Shown here: positions 1 through 11,200 of the stretch, in pieces
How positions within the stretch are numbered: the stretch's first letter is position 1
Layout of the letters: every line of letters starts with the position of its first letter
Source: Rotaria macrura
Lineage: Eukaryota > Rotifera > Eurotatoria > Philodinida > Philodinidae
NCBI GenBank assembly: GCA_900239685.1
Contig: OENT01000648.1
Coordinates: forward strand, 1 to 64,000
DNA length: 64,000 bases
Direction of reading: 5' to 3'
Notes under the pieces: model-generated
What the model was told of the DNA's origin: nothing
Seen by the model: the letters and a program-made list of their open reading frames with translations, nothing else
Database searches by the model: none
Program-made: the position numbers and the translations under genes

Positions 1-120
1 CTGAAAATTTTTAAATCTCGGTATTAATAGTTTTAGGTTAAGTTTTTAGGTAGCAACTAGAATCTCAGAGTGGAGTTTACTTTAATGCATTATTCGATAC
101 CTAAACACACTATGAAGAGA

Positions 121-255
121 AGTCGGTTTATTACCGAAGCTGTACCCGGTGAAACCGGTGACGGTGACCAGTGAAGACCGGTGACGGTGACGCGTGATGA
201 CCGGTGAAACAGTGACGGTACGCTGTTACTACGGTTACCGTCACCGTTGCATCCC
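121..255. repeat. GGTGACGGTGAC-rich repeat ending in CCGTTGCATCC
   Basis: The stretch repeats CCGGTGA/ACGGTGAC words several times and ends at CCGTTGCATCC. The same terminal sequence closes the palindromic element at 32131-32361, so this is probably a truncated or rearranged relative of that family. No coding potential is credible here; opposing short open frames reflect the base composition. Confidence 0.45.
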
Positions 256-310
256 TACTATAATACGATCGTATAAGATCGTGTGGGGAGCGTATACGGT
301 CATTTACAAC

Positions 311-612
311 CGCCCAGGTCAAACAGAACGATCCGTAAACGGTCGTATACGATGGGAACACGGCCCGTTACGGCGTCTTATTATCCCGTTTTAACAAGGT
401 CAGTAATACGGCCGTATGTTGTATAGAATACGATAGTATTACGCTGTCTTTACGAGGGTTTTACGGCGTAAATGCGGTGTCCGTGTACGTCCGTAATACT
501 GACCTTGTTAAAACGCCATAATAAGGCTGAAAACGGTCGTTTAACCGTGGTATACGATGTAAAAACGATCGTTTACGATCCTGTAACGGTGACCGTTTTG
601 ATTGACCTGGGC
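311..612. mobile_element. Palindromic MITE-like element with CGCCCAGGTCAA ends
   Basis: The left end reads CGCCCAGGTCAAACAGAACG and the reverse complement of the right end reads CGCCCAGGTCAATCAAAACG, giving 16 of 20 matches. Inside, about 388-420 (around CGTTTTAACAAGGTCAG) pairs with about 490-520 (CTGACCTTGTTAAAACG). The whole element can therefore fold back on itself. No transposase is encoded, so it is a non-autonomous DNA element. The CCCAGGTC end is shared with the elements at 6084-6803. Confidence 0.65.
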
Positions 613-908
613 GTATACAAAGTCCGTAATCGTCGACCTGAGTTGTTTTATTCGCAAAGTCAGATAATAAACGTCATCTGATATAGGTTTGGTATGGATC
701 CTGCGCTTTAGAACTGATATCCAACATACTGAAAAATCCTAGTTTCAACACTAAAAATGAACATACCATCATGAATATCACGAAGAGTATTTTGACATCA
801 ATAATCATCGCACTGATCTTTTGATATATGCAGTGACATGTAATGTTGTTGTTGTATTATTTGTTTTGTTGATCTGAAGAAAACGAAGTATACATCTAGT
901 ATGATGAT

Positions 909-1306
909 CCAGGTAAAAGAAAACGGCGTCGAAAACGACTGTAAACGATGGCGCTATTACGGGCCGTAATCCGTCAGTTCGTTTTATCATCCACCGTTTA
1001 GTACAGTAAACGATCATCGTTCTTACAAGAAACGGCCATCGTTTTTCGCTGTATGTTAGCCGTAAAACGGTATTCTGAAAGTAATGCGAGAAGTAATATT
1101 GTATAATATTGCATGGAGATCATTTTTTCGGAATACAGTTTTACGACTAACATACGGCGAAAAACAATGGCCGTTTACTGCAAAAACGATGATCGTTGAC
1201 TGCACTAAATGGGGGATCATATAATGGGCTGATGGATTACGGGCCGTAATAGCGCTGTTTTTCACTGTTTACGAAGCCGTTACGAACATCTGGAATGATC
1301 GACCTG
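909..1306. mobile_element. Foldback element, about 400 bp
   Basis: The left half (for example GGCGCTATTACGGGCCGTAA near 950 and CAGTAAACGATCATCG near 1005) is the reverse complement, with mismatches, of the right half (TTACGGGCCGTAATAGCGC near 1240 and CGATGATCGTTGACTGC near 1187). The inner arms ACGGCCATCGTTTTTCGC and GCGAAAAACAATGGCCGT also pair. The outer ends CCAGGT and GACCTG resemble the CCCAGGTC family. It has no coding capacity. Confidence 0.6.
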
Positions 1307-2245
1307 ATGGGGGATGCAACAAGAAGAATCATTTCGTTTTCTTGACGAATTCCTTACATTCGACACTATAAACGTAGTATGCAAACTAGGTGCATGATAC
1401 TAAGAAAGTAAAGCCTTGCTTATTCAAATGATGTTCAACAATTGTAGTGAAAAATTGACCGATTCTTTATGTGAATTAAGAATCGATGCATGGATAATTT
1501 ATAATCGATGGTGCCTGATCTTCACATAAATGCCCTCTTCCATTAAAATTACATCTGAAAACATTGCCTAAGATAAATATTAAGTATAGTCTTGGAGAAG
1601 TTCTTAGAAAGTTCACTCCATTAGTGAATATTCGAATTAGAAAAAAATTTATACGTATTGTCAATAAGAAAACAGAGCACATTGTTAAATAAGTGACATA
1701 TAGAATCATTGAAAACGAATAACTTCCTTTTTGAAATCCCGATAGAAAATGCTATCGATGTTTCAGTATAGTAACAAGGAAATTCATCTTCACATTAACA
1801 ACTAATGAATTACTTTCACAGGTAGTATAAAGACATTGGAGTGTCACTGAAAGAATGAATCAGTATCGCGATAAATTGTTTCAGTAGTATAGAAATTAAA
1901 GGAATGTACTCTACAAGACCAGTGAACAATTTCTAGTTGATTTCGGCAAAAGTAATTCAATTTTGAGACAGCATACTAATCTCGTCTAGACTGTATTATC
2001 TACAGTCTCGTCCTACCTATTTTATTACTCTATGACATTAGCTGAACATCCACAAATGTGAAATGTCGAAAGTACAGTAGAAGATTAGAGTGACAAGAAC
2101 GTTAAAACAGTTCAAAAATAATGCTTAAATAAGCTGCATTGATAGATATCTATCGGTGTAAATTTTTAATGAGAGAAAGCACTTTGACCAAAATCAATTT
2201 AAATTATAGAAAAAATATAGTACATAGCCATACATAAAATTAAAC

Positions 2246-5200
2246 ATGGCGATTGATCATGGGGTATCGATTACACTCGGAAAAAACAGGACAACAGAAT
2301 CTGAACGTACATGGCTAACTCTAGTACAGAAATTTGCATTAACTGATGGAAAAGAAAAAATCAAAATCAAAGGCAAAACTTGTAAAATCTATAATCGAGA
2401 GTCACGTTCACAAAACCCAGATGACGTCTGTCCTTGTGGCCGTATGATTAGACGACATAGCAATGAGGGTGATTGCATAAAAACCGATGATACACTTGCT
2501 ACGTTTGCATTTGCCGATGGTCCAAAATATACCTGCCCAACTGCACTAAAACATTATGGAACGTTGACGAATGGTTGTAAATTTATTAGATGCTCTAATC
2601 AAACAACCCCTGCGACACTTTACTCTTTGATATGGCAAGACTGTGGCGAGAAAAAGCCGTCATTAATCATTAGTGTATACGGTGGCGCAAAATATTTTGT
2701 ACTAACTGAACGACTTGAAAAAGAATTCATGCGAGGTATTGTTGATGTTGCCACGATCGCTGGTATGTTCATCTGCTTTCATATCAACTACTGATTTTTG
2801 AAAATTTTTCGTTGGTATATTCTATCAGATGCATGGATTCTAACAACTGGTCTCAATAATGGAATATCGAAACTTGTTGGTGAAGGTATATCTCAGTACC
2901 GATTATTGAGACGCTATCCGAAAGATGTTGTCTGCATCGGCTTAACAATGTGGGGCAGTGTTAATGAGAAAACTCGAATGGATTTAAAGAAAGCTAGTCC
3001 GGTATAGGAAGGATATCAATCGAGCTGACTATGGGAGGACTATTTTTTCTTCTAGAATTGTACATCCGAGACAACATACGAGCGACAGATTCCGTCTAAT
3101 GTGAAGGAAGACAGAGAAACACTCGATCCACATCATACACATTGCATTCTCTATGATAGCGGTAATATCAATGAATACTTGAGCGATTTTCAACGCAGTG
3201 CCTTTGTTCAGTGCGTCTGTGATGATAAGAATGATCCTACATGTAAATAAGTATTCGATTACTTAAATGAATTTTCAACGAAGATCTATTTAATTTCATT
3301 AGGCTATCCGGTCACAATTGTTGTCGAAGGTGGGTTAAGTACACCTCAAATAGTACAATTCGACATTGACAACGGTCGACCAGTTGTTATCATTCATGTG
3401 AGTATGAAGGGCATAGAATATGAATTAACTTGAATGAATTTACAGGGAAGTGGACGTATGGCTGATGTTCTCTCGAATTTGATCGAGTTGACAACCAACT
3501 TCGACCAAACCGAGAAAAGGTTAGTAGCAAGTCGATGAACTATATTAAGACGAGGAGATTCTAGCTAACTCTCACCTATTCGATCGGTCTATGTTTGACC
3601 AAAGTATCTATTTGTGTAAAATTGATTTTTAGTCTATTTAACAGGGGAAAATCTTGATTCAAACGGTAATATTACGTGAATCCTTCTGTGTTTCTATGAC
3701 AACTTTTAATTCTTCTTAAAATTAAAATTCTTACCCTAGTAAATATACTAAGGTTAAGTCAAGGTACGCCAATACTAAGGCAATTTTAAGTATATTAAAA
3801 TGACAAGTTATTCTGCTATCAGCATTTCACAGTAACTTCATTAAATGCCCTGTTGCGAATTATTTCAGTATCAAGTAATGATCAGATACCTACTTAGGTA
3901 CTTTTATCCCGCTTCTATGACATAATGTGAAACAATATATAATTAAACAGTCGATTTAACTGTCGACAGCATTCTGAGGTGTTAAGAAGAAAATATCGAT
4001 AAATCAATCTCCCATACTGAATTAGTAAAAGGTATTTTTGATTAAACTGTAGAAGAATATCGCTTTCGTTGTATCGAACTCTACGTTATGTTTCCTAAAA
4101 TTGACATGGCAATATTTCGACTTGTGGTTTCATCTGTATATTTCCATCGTCTTGTTAGGCAAAGTAATCCGACAATGATTCTAAGTCGATTCGTTCAACT
4201 CTTTTTTGATGATAGCAAAATGAAGACTCTCCTTATAATCTATTTTTTCGAATCTAGTTACTTAGTTTTATGTGCGTAGACTTAAGTCATGGAAACATTC
4301 TTAGCAATCACATTCTTCATTCCTGTGATCAATATTCGATATTAATATTTTCTCAGAAGAATCTGAAAATTCCAAAAAAGCGTTTTCTTTTCGCGGTATT
4401 TTAGAGAGCTAACAGATGATGAAATTCGAAAGATGCTCGAAAGTAGCTTTGAAGGATTGTCAAAAGATAAATTTGCAACGCCGATTCAACAACTGAAACG
4501 CTTATTAAACTCGAAAAGTCGTCATCTACTCCATGTATTTCGTCTTGATCGAGATCACAATGTTGCTGAAATTATATTCAAGGCAATATTTACAGGTTTG
4601 AGTAGTCTGCTCTTGAAATTAAACTTGATTTAGAGTTAAACCATTAACAGCTATTAATGCAAGAAGGGAGCAGAAGAAAAAAGAACGAATGGGTAGACGA
4701 GCATCTGTTCTTGAAGCACAGTTACATGATGAAAAACAACAAGAGCAGAAAGAAGACTATAAATTGTTCGATTTGGCACTTCGATGGAATTTCTTAGATG
4801 GTGCAAAACAACTTGTTGGTTTTCAAAAATTGGTATGAGATGAAACTCGTTTCAGAACTTGAAAAGGACTCTGATGAATGAGATTTTTTTACAGAGCAGG
4901 AAGATTGCAATGCTCCGAAATAAATCAAGTATACCGATAGAAAATCATTCTTGTGAAAAAATCATTTGACTGTAGCTTTTTACATAGTAGTAGTAGTAGT
5001 AGTAGTGAACCTCCATTGGGACTACTAGAAAAAATTTTCGATCTAAAGTCTATTCATAGAAAAATAAACAAATATTCTCACGATAAAAATTGAAGAAATA
5101 AGCCTACTGACAAAAATCTGATCTTCTATTGACACGACACAGATTTGAAAGAAAATGAAAGGAATTCCATAAATGTAGAGTTTTTAAAAAATCAAAATAT

Positions 5201-8200
5201 TCATTGCTTCCCTTGATGAGACAACTGTCAACTCGATGAGTATTTTCTTAAGATTTTCAATGAAAAAATTTTAGGATGTTGCCAATGCGAGATTGTTATT
5301 TAACGGAGCACTTAAACAAAGTCGACCATCGTTCATCGACTACTTTCTTCGCGCTGGCTTTGATGCATGCAACTTATCGGAACTATCTGGTGTTATTGGA
5401 TCACTAACTGCGAAATGCCATGCATACATCCTTCAGTTATATAATTCAAGATTGCAACCAGAAAATCGAGTATACACATCGACTGTTGTCTTTTCTTTCT
5501 AGTTCTACGAACAATATCTTTTCATGTTTTACAACAATAGACACGATCTAGTCGTATTTGCTATCTTTTTTCTACGAAACCTCTCACGAGTATTAATGAA
5601 CTCAATGATAAACTGGGAGCATTCGTCGGTTCGTTTGTTCATCCTATGTATTCTAGTCGCAATGATGAACGAACCGGGTCAGTACATATTGATACTTTCT
5701 CAATCACACCAAACGAATTACTTTATTTAATATTCAGAATCGATTATTCCGAACAAGAAATGTTGCGGGATCTTTTCATCTGGGCTGTATTTATGAATCG
5801 CATTCAAATTGCTCAAGTTGTACTGGTTCATCTTCGACCACGAATATGTGCTTCTTTGTTGGCATCCGCAATTTTGAAGAGTTATGCACAACTAGCACCC
5901 GATATTGATTCTAGAAGACAACTGTTTACGCATGCCAATAATTTCGAGAAGTATGCTGCGGCATGCATCGATAAGTGTTTTACATACAATGAGCTGACAG
6001 CATGTGATCTACTTCTAAGACAGATACCACTCTTTGGCAATGTTACCTGCATGCAAGTGAGTCATTCTTTTAGTAGGATAAGACCCAGGTCAAACAATCG
6101 GATGTTAAGATCTGATAAGATTCTGCATCTGAGCTTATATGATCGTGTAAGATCCGACGAAAATCGTAGTCGCTGAGATCTTGCATCAGATCGCACATAC
6201 AGATTCTTGCAAGATCTTATTAATGTGTAAGATCTTTCAAGAATCTGGATGTGCGATCTGATGCAAGATCTCAGAGACTACGGTTTTCGAACGATTTTCG
6301 CCGGATTTCGCCCATATTCCAAGATCTTGTATGCATTTCATAAGGTCTTGTGTCAGATTTTTCGACCTGGGAAGTGGTACCGCCTTAAATATAAAACAAA
6401 TTTTCAAAGATCCAGGTGAATGAATCCAATACTGAATCCTATCTGCTCTTAAAAGATCTGAGGAGCTGACTAAATCCGATGGTATTCCCGGTTGAGGAAC
6501 TACCCAGGTCGAAAACTCTGACACAAGATCTTATGAACAACATACAAGATCTTGGAATATGGGTGAAATCTGACAAGAATCTGACAAAAAATCGTCGTCT
6601 CTGAGATCTTGCATCAGATCTCACAGTCAGATTCTGGAAAGATCTTATAAATGTGTATGATCTTTCAAGAATCTGAATGTCTGATCTGATGCAAGATCTC
6701 CGAGACTACGATTTTCATACGATTTTTCGTCTGATCTTACAAGATCATACAAGATCAGATGCAGAATCTTATCAGATCTTAACATCTGGTTGTTTGCCCT
6801 GGGTACTGACGGATTCGATGGAAAATTCATATTTTATTATTTGGACACGATTTAGTATCTAGAGCCAACACTTAAGGTTGTTCAAAGCCCTCCGATTGAT
6901 TGCATCGGATCCGACAGTAAGATATGATCGGATCACAATACTAGGGATCCGAATGTTGATCCACGACTTGGATTCTTGCAGGAGTTCATCAGTTTTATAG
7001 AAGTTCACATCAAATTGGATCGGACTGCTGTCGTGGATCCGATCGGATTCAATTGCCTGAATTATCCTCCTGGGTTGTGATGATTTTCTAATCGAGAAGT
7101 ATTAGTGAATACGAATTTATGTCATACAATCGCGTTTTTTTCATAGAAAGTATCCGTTCATATATGTCACAAGAAGGAGACGCGAGGAAAAAATCACTTA
7201 TTTAGTAGTGACAGATCGTCGAAACGATTTTTATGGGATTGCTCCGACAGCAATTAAGATTAGTTCTCGCATACAAAATACTCTGATGCAAACATACAAT
7301 CCTATGGCTAAAATGAGAATTGTCTAAAAATCGATAAATACTACATCCGTGTCACAGAGCGTGCATTGAGTTTTGACTGTGATATTGAATAAACTAGTTG
7401 TGTATGGCTATCATTGGGATCTCTCTTTCAACTATTCGATGTCCCAAACCTTGTCGCGTGAGAGTACAAATCTAAAATAAATCTAACATATGAATAAGTG
7501 AAAATTTCTCTTTTCTTATTTTCATTTAATTATCATTTATCACATTTTCTCAATCGTTCATCCAACAAACCCTTTTAAATCTGACTTAGGTTGCAATTTC
7601 AAGTGAAAGTATTCATGTACTGAAAACCGCATGTTTCCATGAATCTTTGAATCATATTTGGTACGACAAGTTGGCCGCATCGAACAGTTCTGCAGCAACG
7701 AAGCCATTTTTAGTTCTATCAATTTTTCTAGCAGGTTTACCTGCTCCGTTTTGTATTGAATATAAGAAAAAGGAAGAGCGAATCATACCAGTTCGTATGA
7801 AAGTTTGTAAATCATCACCGATCTATAGAATCTTTGTTTCAGGAAGTGAATACTGAGTTCAGGTAAGTAAAAAAATGCTTTTTTAGGACCACAATTTCTT
7901 TATTGTGCATGATCAGATTATCGAACAAAGGCCTGAACTACTACTTAGAGAAAGAGCTACCCAATAATCGTTTCACAGCAGAATGTTGGATCGATCGATG
8001 GCTCTATTTTCATAGAAGTCCAATGGTGAAAATGTGCTATCACTTTGTAAGCTTACTATTTATAATTGGTCTCTTTCTCATTTTATTGATGATGCGCTAA
8101 CTATCCATTCATTCTAGCTTTTCCACATCTGGTTTTTACTAGTATTTAGCTACATGATGCTTTTTAGTTTCAATCCGTTGACAGTCAGTCCACCACATTG

Positions 8201-11200
8201 GACAGAAATATATACTATTATCACTGTTTCAACAATGGTGTGCGAGGAATTTCGTCAGGTAGAGACGCTCACCTAACCGTTTTGAATGTGTCTGCTTATC
8301 TTTACCAGCTGAGACATTACTACGTATGCAAAATGACTGAACTTCAAAATTATACGGGTTTTAACATTCTCACGACAGCGACGGGTCTATTCTTTATTTT
8401 ACCCTATATTCTATTCTATATGGGTCTTGGTTTTCGTTATGGTTCTGGAAATAATGAGCATCTGTTCACTGCAGCTCGGTCAGTAAAATCAGTATTCGCG
8501 AATCTACTAATATGCTACGTGTGCGTGTTTCTTTCAGGATTATTTTAGCATTTGATCTTGAAATATGGTATTTACAATCACTGAAATTTATCATAGCGTT
8601 GAAATCACTTGGTCCCAAGCTTTTTATGTTGAAAAATATGGTTAACTTAGCTTTCTGTTGAATATATGATATTCATCTGTCCTCGGTTTTATTTCAGTTG
8701 CAAGATCTTTCCGCTTTCATATACATAATATTCGTAGCAATCGCTGCCTATGGAGTTGTGTCTCGGTCGCTGTACAAGTACAACGAGATTACTTTCGACG
8801 GGAAAGGAATATTTGGAGAGATTTTCTATCCCCCTTATTGGTTCATGTACGGACAAGTGCAAGACACTGGTGAACTTGATAGTAAGTTGTTACTAGCATG
8901 AGTCTTCATAGTAAAAGCGACTTTTAAACTGTAGCTATAATTGCCAGTGACAATAGTACACGCGTTGCTCAAGCCACAGCCACTCATGTTCTGCTCGCTT
9001 TTCATATGCTATTTATTAATATTCTTCTTCTGAATTTGCTGATTGCCGTTTTTAGGTAAGAATTTTCTAAGTATTCGAAAGATTTTACACAAGACTAGTC
9101 TATAGTAATACGATTGACAAGGTTCAATCTAATACTGACTTTTACTGGCATTATCAACGATACTCTTTTGTTCGAGAGTACTTTGATCGACCGATACTGG
9201 CCTTTCCCCCATTGATATTCTTTGTGCACATCTTTTTGTTGGGTCGGTTTATATGGCGAAAGTGCAGAGAAACATGCTGCCAGTCAAATCGTGTCATTAG
9301 TGAAAATTATGATCCAAAGTATGACGGCATTCATAGTGATTCAAGTGTTCTCAGTGAGTCAACCATGGAAAATCTATTTCATCGTACAAAATACACATCA
9401 TTTATAGAAACTATTGCTGAAAATGATAGCATGCTTGATGAATATTGGGACATGTTTGAGAATGCAGCGACATACAGCTATGCACGATCGAGTGTTGAAG
9501 ATCAGAACACTTCGACCGATGGCAACAATTCTTTCGGTAGTAAAACTAGTGCAGGGTAGGGAATTTCTCGATAAACTACATAATATGAAATGCTCCATAC
9601 ATCTTTACTTATTTACTGCAGTAAAGAATCAATCATGACAGTACATGAAAACATGAAATTGACGGCAACTGATAAACAAGCAGAAACACCTACAGATTTG
9701 AAAGAAGAGATCAAATCAGTACGGTCAGCTGTGATTGAAATGCAAATTCAACTGAACCAGGTAAAATACTAAAGCTAACGAGGGAACTTCTCGAAGTGAT
9801 CCCAACATATTTCAATGTTTTTCTTTGTCCATAGATACTAATTAATACCATAGTGAAATCCATAAAAGAATTTTCATGCAGACCGTTACCTTTAAAAGCT
9901 ATGCCCATTTTTCTGATTTTATCTTTCTTTTTGGGTCGAGCGATTAGGAAAAGTAAATAACGCGGTTTCGATCTGGAACTTTATTCAGAAAGGATTCTAC
10001 TAATCATTAAAACACCTTAAAGTTTTCAGTCATAATAAATATGTTTTTCTAAAGAGATTCACCTTTTCAGATATTTCCATTTTATTATTATTGAAAAGAA
10101 ATGGCCTATTTTTCAAAAACTAATTCTCTTTAGAAGAGCTTACTTATTATGACTGAAAATTTTAAAGTATTTTGCTGATCAGTATAGACCTATGTATGAA
10201 CAAAATTCCAGATCACAATTCATTTAGTTAACTTTCTGGTGACTCAACCGAAAAAGAAAGAAAAAAATAGAAAAATGGACATAGTTTTTCAAGGAAGCGT
10301 TATGCATTCAAATTCTTTTAAGGATTTTACTATGGCATTGATTAGTATCTATGAGCAAAAGAAATATTGAAATTTTCTCATTTGATCTCGGAAGGTTCCT
10401 TCCTTTGTAAAGTTCAAGATCAATTTTAGATATTTCACTAGTCGACGATCTTGACATCGTTCTTTCCAGCTTCTAGTAGATACATTCTTGTCATGCGAGG
10501 CAAGAATCACATCGTCAGGCAAGATTCTTTTTTCTTTCTTGCCCAAGAATCTTGGATGATCTCAAAAGAATTATGAATATCTTGGCTTTCTTGCCAGATT
10601 CCATATCTTATCGGTCAAGAAGATATGGAATCTGGCAAGAAAGCCAAGATATTCATAATTCTTTTGAGATCATCCAAGATTCTTGGGCAAGAAAGAAAAA
10701 AGAATCTTGCCTCGCATGACAAGAATGTATCTACTAGAAGCTGGAAAGAACGATGTCAAGATCGTCGACTAGTGTTGTGACGATTTGGGATAGAATAGTA
10801 GCTAGCGGTTATGATATTATGCTTCATTTGGCTTCTTAAAATCACCAATCGCATCGTTCTGATAAAAAGCATGCGTTTCTTTATAGAAGCAAGCCAGAGA
10901 AGAGATATAGACGAAAGAAGGAAAGGAAAATACATAAATAAGAATATCATGATAGTGTAACATGTTACAGGTCCATACATTGCAAATGAAACCAGTCGTC
11001 AATAACAAGAGACATATTGTAACAGAGTGAAGGACAAAGTATAAGGAAGAAGATATAACGAGAGAAATACAAAAAGATAATAAGACAAGATTAATTCAGC
11101 GTTGATCGTCACAATATCTCCATTAATTCACAAGAAATAAGTCTATTTAGTCCAATATCTCGTTAGGCTTAGACAAGATAAAGAAATTCAGTAAGAAATA

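Larger units (their letters stand above)
1..2245. other. Gene-free window start with palindromic repeats
   Basis: I see no supportable coding exon here. The first 1.3 kb is unusually rich in CG, in CGTATACG/CGATCGT-type words and in inverted repeats, which are listed separately. From about 1330 to 2245 the DNA returns to ordinary AT-rich sequence. The promoter of the downstream TRPM-like gene should lie in the last few hundred bases, but I recognise no definite promoter element. Confidence 0.6.

Noticed and set aside
5461-5540. Acceptor at 5502 giving a 33-bp intron in the channel gene
   Set aside because: The intron would be too short and the following frame fails to reach the conserved MHR4 block; an acceptor at 5540 gives a 71-bp intron and continuous frame.
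10756-11008. Hydrophobic minus-strand frames in the TRPM intron resembling membrane helices of a GPCR
   Set aside because: No GN, DRY-like or NPxxY-like motif and no flanking exons; AT-rich DNA read on one strand often gives Phe/Leu/Ile-rich peptides.
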